Source: Voacanga thouarsii
Taxonomy: Eukaryota > Streptophyta > Magnoliopsida > Gentianales > Apocynaceae
DNA: 64,000 nucleotides
NCBI GenBank assembly: GCA_026120185.1
Contig: JANUWF010001218.1
Span: forward strand, 3,162,001-3,226,000
Direction: 5' to 3'
Part shown: in pieces, positions 37,524 to 49,731 of the stretch
Layout of the letters: each line of letters opens with the position of its first letter
How positions within the stretch are numbered: position 1 is the stretch's first letter
The notes under the pieces: model-generated
Seen by the model: only the letters and a program-made list of their open reading frames with translations
Told to the model about the DNA's origin: nothing
Databases searched by the model: none
Translations under genes and position numbers: made by a program

Positions 37524-39045
37524 CTATATCGCTTCTTGAATAAATATGACTTCAGCCTGTGCAGAAGCCCGTCGAAATCTTGCCAGATTTATTAACATAT
37601 TGAATCTACCATCTGTAGCATAAGAACTAGGTGCAATAGTCATAACTTCAAGTATGGGAGCACGTTCAAGTATGAATTTAATAAACCCCATCTCGTGCAG
37701 CATGCCGGACATTTCAGTCAGCTTAACTGTTTTCAGCTGACTAAAAATGCAATCCATGGGACACTCTTCGTCCCACAAGCCCCAGTCAGAAGGTACCATC
37801 GCAGTTGATGTGTTGGAGGACCCCTAACAGGTGGGAGAATACTTCAATATAGTTTAATTGATTTAAAGTGAAACGAAGTTGCATGAGATTTCAGACATGT
37901 TTGGAATACTCACTGATATCTGAAGCTCTTTGAGATTTGGAGAGCTGTTAATCAAGCGAAGAAGGACAAGTACTTCATCTACGTCTTCAAAACTTACTTG
38001 ATTTAATTCAATAGACTTGAGATGGTCATACTTAATTGACATGCTGTTTCTCTCGATTCCTATGCTAAGGTACTATGTAAAAAGGAAGAACATGAGATTC
38101 CATTAATTCATAAAAAAAGAAAAACTATAACCAGCTCCAACGTTCACACATATGAAGAGGGGGAAAACAGGAAAATATTTCATCCCTTCACAACATTTTC
38201 AAGGACTAAGGAACAGCAAAAGGACTTACTTTTGTGAAGTATATTTGTCCAACGAGCCTTTCAAGACAAGGAATACCTCCAAGAAACTTGTCAAAGTTGC
38301 AACTCGAGCTATTTTCAAAGTGTTCAGCAATATCATCAGTCATGTACATAACAACCGATACAGCAACCAAATGTGGCGTATTCTCAAGATATATATCCTT
38401 AAATTCACCTTCCAAGCTTAAATACTTGAGCTTTGGAGCACGAAGAGTAAGCTCCAACCCATCAAAGTATGATAACATCAAACTCTCAAGAAGTGGGCAA
38501 CTTGCAATGAGGGTTTCGATATCATCAGGAGGAATAAGAACTTGCTGAAGGTTGAGACATTTTAGAAACAAAAATCCCTTAAAAGATGGCGGAGGGTCCA
38601 GTTCACACCGAATCAACTCCAAATGAGTCAGCTTTGAGCAAGCAAATAGACATGAAGGTGCCCTAAACCACTCACCTTCTCCTAATTCTACACTTAACTC
38701 CTTAATATCTTTCCTTGATATGAAAAGCAGCCATTGATCTATAACAGGAGAATTTTGAATGAATGATGTAGATAAGGCAAACTTGTGAACAGGTCCATCA
38801 TGAAGAAAAAGACAGTGGGTGATGAAATTCTCAAGAAGATGTTCAGAAATTGTTCTGTCATAACAAGAAATCACACACTTATCATTAAACTCCAGATTAT
38901 TGATGGTAGTCCATTTATACCTCCATTTGCTTGACAATGCGCTTGTTCTTACAGCATCCTTTATTGGAAGCCTTATGAGGATGGTTTCTATGATGCTCCG
39001 AGGCAGATCACTTATGAAGTCAACCTTCAAATCATCATCACCCAT
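37524..39045 (-). CDS. F-box/LRR protein (F-box/FBD/LRR family, At1g13570-like)
   Basis: Three coding exons (39045-38230, 38072-37914, 37823-37524) join in phase into 424 residues, close to the usual length of this family. The F-box is at about residues 10-50: FISDLPRSIIETILIRLPIK, then AVRTSALSSKWRYKW. Degenerate leucine-rich repeats follow, including LTHLELIRCEL, LLESLMLSYFDGLEL and APKLKYLSLEG, and the C-terminus resembles the FBD region (LKTVKLTEMSG, then LERAPILEVM). Such proteins act as substrate adaptors of SCF ubiquitin ligases by binding SKP1/ASK; the substrate is unknown. The ATG at 39045 is chosen because it immediately precedes the conserved acidic N-terminus; an upstream in-frame GTG is not needed. 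Donor GTAAGT and acceptor TAG sites support both introns. No defect is seen. Confidence 0.9.
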
Positions 39046-40084
39046 CACAAATCTTTTCCAAGATAAGTCCTACAACTGAATACGTCAAAATGTCACTCAT
39101 CAGTTATAACCTCCGACCCAATACTAAAAACAAAGGGGAAAAAAGAAAATAACAAAAATATCTAATCATATAAAATCCAAATCCAACAAAATCTTTCAGA
39201 TTTTTCAACAATACTCCGAATTGTGCAGCAAATGAACAACCGACAATTTTTCCCTTATAATTTGGAGGCGGGTGGTGGAGGGAACGATCAAAATGCAATC
39301 TCTCCGTTCTCAAGCTTAATATAATAAATAGACTAAGCAAACCTTATCCATTGTATCCTAAATCGTGGAAAGAATGAAACTTGAAACCCAAATTTTTACC
39401 TTTCTTCCTTCCTCAAACTTCTCACCAACCTAACCAACCACCGCTAAATCAATACATAGACACGAAATAATCAATCTCAATATAAACATTAGTATTCTCA
39501 AAATTCAGAACAAACCCATTACGACAATTGCAAATTTAAGGAAGCCCAAAGGTTAAAAGAGATCTTGATAACCTATCAAATTTGACACGGACCAGAAATG
39601 AAACCGATGCCAAAGGGGGGGGCGGGGGGGAAATCTGGAGTGAAATGGGACGACAAATTAGAAAATATTAGGTTGAAAACTTACCAGCTACTTTGACAGA
39701 TCAAGTGTGCTTCCTGAACTTTATTCTGATGCAGTGAACCATTGTTCCGGCGAGAGAATGACGGGGACGAATGTAAAAGGTTGGCGGTGGAAGGAGTGTA
39801 ATTGTAGGCATACTGCGTCGGCTACTGTCAGGTAGGAATGGGAAAGTAATAGAAAAATAAGCCCCACACTTCCGTGTTTTAAAGAGAAGAGAAGAAAAGA
39901 CAACTCACGGAGAGAAATAAAAAGGAGAAGTTAACCTCAATTTTTGGGAGTTGCAATTAAAATTTCAAAGATAGATTTTTTTTTTTTCAGAAGATATTTT
40001 TTTTGCAGTAATTTTTTTCAAATGATTCCTTTAGGGTGTAAGTAGACAGCATATAACAGTTCTTGTGACTAAAAAAGAGAATAT
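39046..40084 (-). other. F-box gene leader, probable leader intron and upstream spacer
   Basis: On the minus strand a donor (CTG|GTAAGT) near 39684 and an acceptor (TTGTAG) near 39073 suggest a roughly 610-base leader intron, a common arrangement. A G-rich tract (39616-39630) lies inside it. The sequence from about 39690 to 40084 would hold the promoter and is otherwise featureless, with T-runs near 39970-40010. Confidence 0.5.
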
Positions 40085-40436
40085 TGTTATAAAATTAGGG
40101 TAGTGTTAGAATAAAATCTTCACACTACACACTAATAAAACTCTAATTATTTTGCACAAGAATTTCTCTCTTTCTTTTCTCTCACAATTTTCTCTAATCT
40201 TTCTTTCACTAATCTTTCTTTCACAAAATAATGGTGTATTACAAGCTTAGAGAATAGCTCTATTTATAGAGCTCCAATTAGTGGATTACATCATGGCATA
40301 CATCATCTTCCACTAATCTTAATTAGTGGTGTCTCCACTAAATGGTGGACATCCATAAAAATCTTCTAATAATTCACATAAATCCATAATTAGTGGAGCC
40401 TCCACTAATTAATAAATATTCCAATAATTCATAATA
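40085..40436 (-). repeat. 3' LTR of the Copia element
   Basis: Plus-strand ends are TGTTATAAAA and ATTCATAATA. It differs from the other LTR at three places (GCACAAG versus GCATAAG, CTCCAATT versus CTCTAATT, CATCATGG versus CATAATGG). Confidence 0.95.
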
Positions 40437-40628
40437 CTCCCCTGGATGTCCATCCATTACATAAAGAATATGCCTCGTTAAAACCTTACTAGATAAAAAC
40501 CCAAGTGGGAAAAAAATCTAGTGAAGGAAAAAGAGTACACTATTCTATATGTCTATTTATTACTCCCCCGATGAGATGATTCCTTTAAATCTTTAAACCG
40601 ACGCATACCGATTTTATATCTCAACTTT

Positions 40629-43600
40629 TCAAATGTTGCGATCGGTAAAGTCTTCGTGAAAATATCTTGCGAGGTTATCACATGACCGAATTTGTAGCAC
40701 ATCAATTTCACCTTTCTTCCGGAGTTCATGAGTAAAGAAGAATTTTGGTGAAATATGTTTTGTCCGATCTCCTTTAATATATCCTCCTCGTAATTGAGCT
40801 ATGCAAGTCGCATTGTCTTCATAAAGAGGAGTTGGAATACCTTTGATCCATGATAATCCACAACTTTCTCGGATATAATGAATCATGGATCTTAGTCATA
40901 CACATTCTCGACTTGCTTCATGAATGGCTATAATTTCAGCATGATTTGAAGAAGTAGTCGCTATAGATTGTTTCGTAGAACGCCATGATATAGCAAGATT
41001 TCCACATGTAAATAGATAGCCCGTTTGAGAACGTGCTTTATGTGGATCAGATAAATAACCAACGATCCGCATAACCTATCAATGTTGGACTGGTTTTATT
41101 TGAATAAAATAATCCGAGATCAATTGTACCTTGGAGATATCGAAGGACTTGTTTAATTCCATTCCAATATCGTCGTGTTGGTGAAGAACTAAATCTTGCT
41201 AATAAATTGACAACAAAAGCAATATCAGGTCGTGTATTATTAGCAAGATACATCAATGCACCAATTGCACTGAGATATGGTACTTCAGGACCAAGGAGTT
41301 CTTCATCATTTTCTTGAGGTCGGAAAGGATCTTTATCCACATTTAATGATCGCACGATCATTGGAATACTCAATGGATGTGCTTTGTCCATGTAAAATCT
41401 TTTTAGCACTTTTGTTGTATATGTTGATTGATGAATAAATGTTCCACTCTCCAGATGTTCAATTTGTAAACCAAGGCAAAATTTGGTTTTACCAAAATCC
41501 TTGATTTCGAATTCTCTTTTTAAATAATCAATTGTTTCTTGGAGCACTTCAAGAGTTCCAATAAGATTAATATCATCAACATATATAGCTAATATCACAA
41601 ATTTAGAACCAGATTTCTTAATAAAAACGCATGGACATACCTGGTCATTTTTAAATCCCGCTTTCAATAAATATTCACTAAGACGTGTGAACCACATGCG
41701 CCTGATTGCTTCGCACCATATAATGATTTCCGCAACTTGATGGAGTAATTTTCACGAGGATAATGTTTATATGCTTCGTGCATATGAAATCCTTCGAGGA
41801 TTTTCATGTAAATATCATTTTCTAAATTTCCATACAAGTAAGCGAGTGACAACATCTAATAGGCGCATATCTATCTTTTCATGTACTCGCCAAACCGATA
41901 AGATATCTGAGTGTAATAGCATCAACAACAGGAGAATAAGTTTCATCATAATCAATACCTGGTCTTTGTGAAAAACCTTGGGCTACTAATCGCGCTTTAT
42001 ATCGAACGATTTCACTCTTTTCATTGCGCTTTCGCACAAATATCCATTTGTAGCCAACAGGTTTTACACCTTCCGGTGTTCGGATCGCAGTCCGAAGACT
42101 TCACGTTTTGCCGATGCATTTAACTCCGATTGAATCGCATCTTTCCATTGCAACCAATCTTTTCTATGCCGACATTCATCAATCGATATTGGTTCGGGAT
42201 CATCATTATCCCGTGTAACATCAAGAGATATATTGTATGCAAATATATTATCAATAACAGTTTCTATCCGATTCCAACTTCTACCTAAGTGGTATAATTG
42301 ATAGAAATTTCAGTGTTACTTTCATCAACTTCCGGTTCTTTGTCATCGGCTCTCTCTTGGTCCTTATCATTCTTTTCTTCAATATGATCTTCTGGATCAT
42401 TTAATCCTCTTTTCTTTCGAGGATTTTTATCTTTAGAACCAAGAGGTCGGCCACGCTTCGGCGTGTTTTTGACTCAGCAGACTATAGGTATAATATTTTG
42501 TTCTACTCGGAACTTCAATTCGAATAGGAGCATTTATAGTTGGAATATGCGATTTTGTAACTCTTCCGGAGTCAACAAAAGCTGTCTAGCATTTGATTTG
42601 CAATGCTTTGCAAATGAATTATCTTTTGAACTTCAAGTTCACATGCGCTTGTGCGTGGATCAAGATAATTTAATGATGTTGTCCAAGCAAGATTCTTTTT
42701 ATGTCTGTTTTGGTTCTCCCCTAATTTAGGGAATAATGATTCATCAAAATGACAATCAGCAAATCTTGTCGTGAATACATCTCCGTCAGGGGTTCAACAT
42801 ACTCGATAATAGAGGGAGAATCATATCCAACGTATATCCCCTTTCTTCTTTGAGGACCCATCTTTGTACGTTGGTTTGGTGCAATTGGAATATATACAAG
42901 ACACCCAAAAATTCTTAAATGAGCAATATTTGGTTCCGACCCAAAAGCCAATTGCAAAGGAGAGAATTTATGATAACTAGCTGGTCTTATACGTACAAGT
43001 GTTGCAAGCATGTAGAATAGCATGTCCCCGAGCAGATGTTGGGAGATTTGTTTTCATTAATAATGGTCTAGCAATTAATTGTAATCGTTTAATCAAAGAT
43101 TCAGCAAGACCATTCTGTGTGTGAACATGAGCTACAGGATGTTCAACATTAATCCCAATTGACATGCAATATGCATCAAAAGTATGTGATGAAAATTCAC
43201 CAGCATTATCCAAACGGATATTTTTAATGTGATGGTCCGGAAATTGTGCTCGTAATTTAATTATTTGAGCAAGTAATCTCGCAAACGCCAGGTTGCGAGT
43301 AGATAATAAACATACATGTGACCATCGGGATGATGCATCAATTAAGACCATAAAATATTTGAACGGTCCACATGGTGGATCAATAGGTCCACAAATATCT
43401 CCATGAATCTGTTCGAGAAATGTAGGACTTTCAGCTCCTACTTTTACTCGGTGATGGTTTAACAATTAATTTTCCTAGGGAACATGCAAGTACATGCGAA
43501 TTTTTCTGATGTTAATATCCTTTTATTTTTTAAAGGATGACCATGTGTATTCTCAATGATTCTTCTCATCATGGTAGATCCTGGATGACCCAACCGGTCA

Positions 43601-44050
43601 TGCCAAATGCTAAAAGTAATAGGATCAGTAAACTTCGGTTTACTAGATGATGAATTTCAATTGTACGTATTTTTACAAAATATAGACCAAGTAGAAAAAG
43701 ACGGCAGTTTTTCTAATACCGATTTCTTACCCAAATGCATTTGAGTAATAAAAAGATGCTCAATCCCATTTTCCTCATTTGTTTCAACATGATACCCATT
43801 TCTGCGGATATCTACTCAATAAATTTCTTCTGGATTTTGCGGAAAATAGTGCCTTATCAATAATAATTGTTGTTCCTTTAGGCAACAATATACTAGCTCT
43901 TCCGGAGCCCTCAATTACATTTACACTACCGTTTATCGTATAAATATTTATTTCTCCCATTTTGAGATCAAAAAAATATTTCTCATTTTTTAGTATGGTG
44001 TGTGTAGTTCCACTATCAATAATGCATACATCATCATTAATAACAACCAT
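40629..44050 (-). pseudogene. Copia pol (protease, integrase, RT, RNase H), frame-broken
   Basis: The fragments in order on the minus strand are as follows. Protease: IDSGTTHTILKNEKYFF near 44020. Integrase core, 43465-42977: HGDICGPI, RLDNAGEFSS and NGLAESLIKR hold the DDE residues. Integrase C-terminal part, 43023-42721: KFSPLQLAFGSEP, then LRIFGCLVYIP. Reverse transcriptase, 41855-41047: SIKLRKSLYGAKQSG, the YVDD active site in LAIYVDDINLIG, and YLSAIGALMYLANNTRPDIA. RNase H, 40886-40629: PTPLYEDNATCIAQ and DRTKHISPKFFFTHELRKKG. These parts lie in different frames separated by stops or shifts, at least four breaks in all, so no polyprotein can be made from this copy. Confidence 0.9.
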
Positions 44051-44171
44051 CCGAACACAAATATATATATGTAAACGTAAATATTATTAGAATAGAATGA
44101 AAATGAAAATACAAAAATATCGAGGTGAGGCTTTAGTTCTTTTGGACACTCGCCATCACCAATTAAATGGT

Positions 44172-45200
44172 CTATCCTACCGTCCGGGTGTTCAAAAAAT
44201 CCGATACATCCATATGGGTAATATTGATATTAAGATCTTCAGGATCACTATCGTCATCCTCGACATTATTTATTGGATGTTGAGAAAAATTTGCTTCCAC
44301 ATTTTTATTTTTCAATGAAGCTTGATACAATTCAACTAAATGCTTAGCCGTACGACGGTTTCGTGACCAATGACCTTTCATGCCACATCTATAACATATA
44401 TCCTCATGCTTTTCTTCAATTTCTTTTTCTTTTCCCTTTTGATCTTTTCTGTTCCACTTCGGTGGCCAGTATTTCTCACGCTTGATTATAATTGTGATAA
44501 GGGAAATATCGAGCGTGTCTACGACCATAACCACGACCACGGTCACGGCCACGGCCACGACCACGACTATAACGATGGCTTCTGCTGGAGCCAACAGACA
44601 TTCACTTTTGGGAGTCTCTGTAGAGCCGATTGATCCGGCTTCATGATTTCTCAATAATAACTTATTATTTTTCTCTGCAATGAGGAGGGCAGTAATTAAA
44701 TCTGTAAATTTTGTATACCCCTTTTCTCGATATTGTTGCTGCAGGACAATATTCGATGCATGAAAGGTGGAGAATGTCTTCTCCAACATATCTTCATCAG
44801 TCACTTTTTCTCCGCATAATTTTAATTGAGATGTAATTTTATACATTGCGGAGTTATATTCATTCACGGTTTTAAAATCTTGCAACCTCAGGTGCAACCA
44901 TTCATACCGTGCAGTAGGTAGTACGACCATCTTCAGGTGGTCAAATCTTTCTTTTAAATTTATCCATAGGCCATATGGATCTTTTTCGGTAAGATATTCC
45001 ATTTTCAAATTTTCATCGAGATGACGACGAATAAAAATCAAAGCTTTAGCCTTGTGTTGTGCAGATGCACTATTATTTGCTTGAATAGTTTCACTAAGGC
45101 CTTCGACATTTAGATGCATTTCCGCATCGAGAACCCATGACATATAAATTTTTCCAGAAATATCAAGGGCTACAAATTCGAGTTTCGCGATGTTAGCCAT
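44172..45200 (-). pseudogene. Copia gag, open but with damaged zinc knuckle
   Basis: The frame from the ATG at 45200 (MANIAKLEFVALDISGK) is open for about 342 codons and contains the UBN2-type gag region (KDPYGLWINLKERFDHLK, then EYNSAMYKITSQLKLCG). The CCHC zinc knuckle reads CYRCGMKGHWSRNR, where the last cysteine is replaced by arginine (codon 44355-44357). That change should impair RNA packaging by the nucleocapsid. Gag would form the particle of the element in the cytoplasm. Confidence 0.85.
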
Positions 45201-45301
45201 AGAGATCAATAAATGCGTACCTGTCTTCTGGCTTTGGTAACGGCAGAAACTCGTGCTTAGTTTTCTAGCTTTTGTACCGGTAGAGACTCGTGCTGATAAC
45301 G

Positions 45302-45653
45302 TGTTATAAAATTAGGGTAGTGTTAGAATAAAATCTTCACACTACACACTAATAAAACTCTAATTATTTTGCATAAGAATTTCTCTCTTTCTTTTCTCTC
45401 ACAATTTTCTCTAATCTTTCTTTCACTAATCTTTCTTTCACAAAATAATGGTGTATTACAAGCTTAGAGAATAGCTCTATTTATAGAGCTCTAATTAGTG
45501 GATTACATAATGGCATACATCATCTTCCACTAATCTTAATTAGTGGTGTCTCCACTAAATGGTGGACATCCATAAAAATCTTCTAATAATTCACATAAAT
45601 CCATAATTAGTGGAGCCTCCACTAATTAATAAATATTCCAATAATTCATAATA
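45302..45653 (-). repeat. 5' LTR of the Copia element
   Basis: A minus-strand TATA box (TATAAATA, 45478-45485) marks the probable element promoter. The LTR is 352 bp, equal in length to the other copy and about 99% identical to it. The 5-bp duplication follows at 45654-45658. Confidence 0.95.
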
Positions 45654-45780
45654 AATATGATATTTTGTGAGTATATATAATATTTTTTTAAAATAAAATT
45701 TATTTAAATTATTAATATTTTAAATTGATTTGAAATTTTAGTTTGAATTGAGTCACTATCTACTCACACTCTCAAGACTT

Positions 45781-48700
45781 TGTTTGGTTCGCCAAATGGG
45801 AAGGGGAGGGGGAGGGGAAGGGAAAGGGAGAGAGGCATCTTTATTTCCTTTAATAGAATAATCATATTTACTTTTTGTTGTGTTTGGTATGAGTGGGTAT
45901 GAAAGTAAATGATAAATATTTACTCTTGTTTGGTTTTATTAAAAAATAAAGGTGAAGAAAAAAATATTTTGTCAAATTTGATATTATACTCATACTACTA
46001 GAGAAGTAAATTAATTTATTTTTATTTGTTAGATATGATTGGAAGTGAAGTAAATAGTTGTGTTATAAGAAAGAAGCAAATTGTTATTTATTAGACAAAA
46101 TATTAATATTTTTAAAGAAAATTAATACAAAAACAACAAACTAAATCTTAATCCCAAAAAACTTGGAATCGACTACATGAACCAATGTCAGGTAATGTGT
46201 GGTCATCCACATGAATCCTCTCTCTCCACTTCTTTCTATCGACCATCATACTCTCATCTAAATTTAACAATAATATATCTGTCTTAATCACCTTTATTCA
46301 TATCGTTTTAGGCCTGCCTCTACTTCTATCTAACCTATCATACCTCCCTCCCTCAATCCTCCTAACAGGAGCATCTCTCGATCTTCTCTGTACATGTTCA
46401 AACCAATGCAAACGACTTTCTCTCATTTTTTTCTCAATAGATGCCACTCCCACATTTTTCCTAATGGTCTCATTTCTGACTCTATCCTTTCTAATATATC
46501 CATACATCCACCGTAACATACGCATCTCAACTACTTTCATTTTGTGAATATGACATCTTTTAACTACCCAACATTCCATACCATATAGCAAAGTAGGTCT
46601 TACAGCTATTCTATATAACTTTCCCTTTAAGTTTAATGGTATATTACGATCACATGGAAAACTAGTTATACTCCTCCATTTCAACTAATCCGCCGTAACT
46701 CGGTGCGCAATGTTACCATCCTACTCTCCATCTTTTTGAATAATAGATCATAGATATCAGAAGCAATTACCTATTGGTATATCTCTATCATCCAAAGTTA
46801 CACTCTGAGTTATATTTCTGTTACTACTGAACTTGCATTCCATATATTCTGTTTTACTCTTACTAATTTTTAAGCCCTTAAATTCCAATATCTGTTGCCA
46901 CAACTCCAATTAGCATTTACACCGACTCTAATCTCATCAATCAACACAATATCATCAGCAAACAATATACACTATGACATAGCCTCCTGTATAGTGTAGG
47001 TTAACTCGTCCATAATGACCGCAAAGAGAAAAGGACTAAGTGCTGATCCTTAATACACCCCGATAGTAATAAGAAACTCTATAGTCACTCTGGCACAATT
47101 TCTTATACTTATACATGCTCCTTCATACATATTTTTAATGAGAGTAATATACTTTAGCGATATGCCTTTCTTGACCAACACCCACCAAACTACTTCTCTA
47201 GGTCAATAAATACCATATATAAATATTTCTTTCTTTCCCTAAAATATTCAATTATCTGCTGTAATAAATGAATTACCTCCGTAGTGAAACGCTCAGGCAT
47301 AAAATCAAATTGATTATCTGAAAATTGTATAATGCCTCTTAACCTTTATTTAATCACTCTCTCTGAAAGCTTCATAGTATGACTCATGAGTTTAATCCCA
47401 TGGTAATTGGCACAATCTTAAACATCCGTTTTATTCTTGTACAGAGGAATCAGAGTACTCTTTCTCCACTTTGTAGGTATCTTATTAACTCTATATATCT
47501 TGTTGAACAAACTTGTTAACCACATAATACCTATCTCTTTTAAACACTTTCAGACTCAATCGGTATACCATCCAGTCCTACTAATTTTTTTGGTCTCATC
47601 CTTTTAAGGGCATCTCGAACTTCATGCTTCTGAATACAACAAATACACATACAGTTAACCTTTTCATTCAAAATCGCAATGCTACACACATTCGAAACTT
47701 GGACTTAACTCCCATTAAATAACTTATCAAAATAGGACCTCTTTCTCTCCTTTATTTTTTTCATCTTTAACCAAGACTCTGTAGTTGTCGTCCTTTACAC
47801 ATTTCACCACACCGATATCTCTCGTCTTCTTCTCCTTAAAACGCGCCAGTCTATATATATTCTTCTCCTCGTCTTTAGTATCCAACTTTTCATATAAATC
47901 CTTGTAAATTATGTATCTTGCTTTTCTAACAACTTCTTTAGCTTTTCTTTACGCAACCTTGCATTTCTCAAAATTCTCATCACTCCTACACTTCCTTAAA
48001 TTTCTATAACACTCTCTTTTATTCCTTACGGCTTCTTTCACTTCGTTATTCCACTACGACACATCCTTGTTTAGAGGTACTCTTCATTTAGATTCACTAA
48101 GTACTTCCTTAGCTACTGTCCTAATACATTTAACCATTTTTCTTCACATAGTTTTTGGATCCAAATTTATATTAGAAGACCAGTCATCCGCCTGAACTAC
48201 GTTATCGACAAAGGCTATTCTTTCATCCCTCTATAGCTTCCATAACTTAATCCTAGGGTCAATCTAATGATTCCGCTGTTTATCCTTTTTCCTAAAAATT
48301 AAAATCGTTGCGTAACTACACTCTCGCTTAAAATAACTTTACAATCCGTACAACCACTACGAAACCTAAGCCTCATAATAAAGAAGTTTATCTGACTGGC
48401 ATTTAACCTAATTCTAAAAGTCACTAGGTAAGAATCTCTCTTCTTAAACTAAGTGTTTGCTATGGTCAAATCATAGGCTAAGGCAAAGTCAAGAATAGCA
48501 GTTCCTACTTCATTTCTAACTCCGAAACCCTGACCTCTATGAACACTCTCAAACCCGCTCTGATCAGTACCCACATTTCTGTTTAGATTACCATCAATGA
48601 AAAGCTTCTCTGCACATGGTACACTCTGTAAAATCTCATCTAAATCATCCCAAAATTGTTGCCTAACCGAATCATCAAGTTCCACTTATGGCGCATACAT

Positions 48701-49723
48701 ACTAATAACAATAGTAATCTTGTTGTCAATCATGATCTTGATACTCAAAATCCTATCATTCTTCCTCTGTACTTCAACCACATCATCAATAAACTTACGA
48801 TCAATAATAATCCAAACTCCATTTCTCTTCCTAACTCTACCTAAATACCAAAACTTATAACCCCAAGGCGCTACTACTCTTGCCTTCTCACCTACCCATT
48901 TGGTTTCCTGAAGACACTAAATGCTAATCTTTCTCCTCTGCATAACCTCAACTAATTTTGTCAATTTATTGGTCAAAGATCCTGTATTCTATGTAACTAG
49001 ACGAATCCTATCACTATGAATTATCTTTTTTACCTTATACCCTTACATATTTGACATTGTATCTAGGGACTGACACGGCGCGTTATTTCCGAGTAACGAC
49101 CTAACAACTCTTGCATATTTATCACTACACTTGGGTTTAGGAAGTGCAGTGCATCGCTGAGTAGGGAACGCCTCCACAAAGTCAATTGATTGGTTCATGT
49201 CATGGATGTGAGTATATTTTACGCTGGCCGTCACAAGCCTTACTGCAATTCTCCTCCTTTATTAGGGCTTGAGATCGGCAATGAACACCGCAAATAAAGC
49301 CCACATAACTCATAGGCGGAGTTTTTAAAGAAAATTAATACTTAAACAAAAAAAAATATTTGCTTTATTGTTAAGAAGAGTGGTGAAAAAGGATAGAGAG
49401 TATAACACTAGTGTGCGAAATTAAAAAAAAATATATATAGAAGTTAACAAGTTGGAAAAAAAAAATAAAAGGAATAGATAAAAATTTTAATAAGAAAAAA
49501 TGTAAAAGTTAGAAAAACTTGAGGTCATTTTAGTCTTTAAAATGGAAATATTTGTGCAATAGTTCAAAGATGGGAAGGGTCAAAAACTCTGATGTGGAGG
49601 GAAAGGGGAATACCTCTATATTAACTTCCCCTCCACATTTCCGTCATACCAAATGAAGCAAATATTTAATTCCTTTTCAAATTTACTTTTCCTCATCTTT
49701 TCACTTACCATCCCAACCAAACT
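45781..49723. mobile_element. Non-autonomous DNA transposon split by a LINE
   Basis: The outer ends TGTTTGGTT (left) and AACCAAACT (right) are inverted repeats at 8 of 9 positions, and the 6-bp direct repeat AGACTT flanks them (45775-45780 and 49724-49729). Without the LINE and one copy of its target duplication the unit is about 730 bp and non-coding. G-rich tracts occur near the left end and a GTGGAGGG...CCCTCCAC hairpin near the right end. Superfamily is uncertain. Confidence 0.55.
46129..49321 (-). mobile_element. RTE-type LINE, near full length, coding region decayed
   Basis: The 20-bp direct repeat TTTTTAAAGAAAATTAATAC flanks the unit exactly (46109-46128 and 49322-49341). The 3.2-kb size fits a complete plant RTE element. 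Minus-strand coding traces run from an endonuclease (CLQETKWVGEKARVVAPWGY near 48930-48870; FWDDLDEILQSV, then IDGNLNRNVG near 48640-48560) through a reverse transcriptase core (LFADDIVLIDE-like text near 46960-46930). They end in the typical C-terminal block LLYGMECWVVKRCHIHKMKV, then RMLRWMYGYIRKD and RLHWFEHVQRR (46684-46298). The 3' end carries CAAGTTTTTTGGGATTAAG before a short TTG-like tail, as in plant RTEs. Many stops and frameshifts show it is inactive. The usual GGDLN endonuclease motif reads DGNLN. Confidence 0.9.
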
Positions 49724-49731
49724 AGACTTAC

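Larger units (their letters stand above)
40085..45653 (-). mobile_element. Ty1/Copia LTR retrotransposon with both LTRs (5569 bp)
   Basis: Two 352-bp LTRs (40085-40436 and 45302-45653) bracket the element, and the exact 5-bp duplication AATAT flanks it (40080-40084 and 45654-45658). The coding order on the minus strand is gag, protease, integrase, reverse transcriptase, RNase H, which defines Copia. The sequence just inside the 5' LTR (CGTTATCAGCACGAG on the minus strand) shares TATCAG with the usual initiator-tRNA-Met primer site but is otherwise divergent. A purine tract (CCAGGGGAG) precedes the 3' LTR at 40437-40445. The LTRs differ at only three positions, so insertion is recent, yet pol contains several frame breaks. 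The lineage within Copia is not assigned. Confidence 0.96.

Noticed and set aside
38152..38548. Plus-strand frames antisense to the F-box gene
   Set aside because: They are shadows of the F-box exon on the other strand.
44370..44633. Plus-strand His/Asp/Gly-rich frame
   Set aside because: It is the complement of a low-complexity part of the Copia gag and has no independent support.
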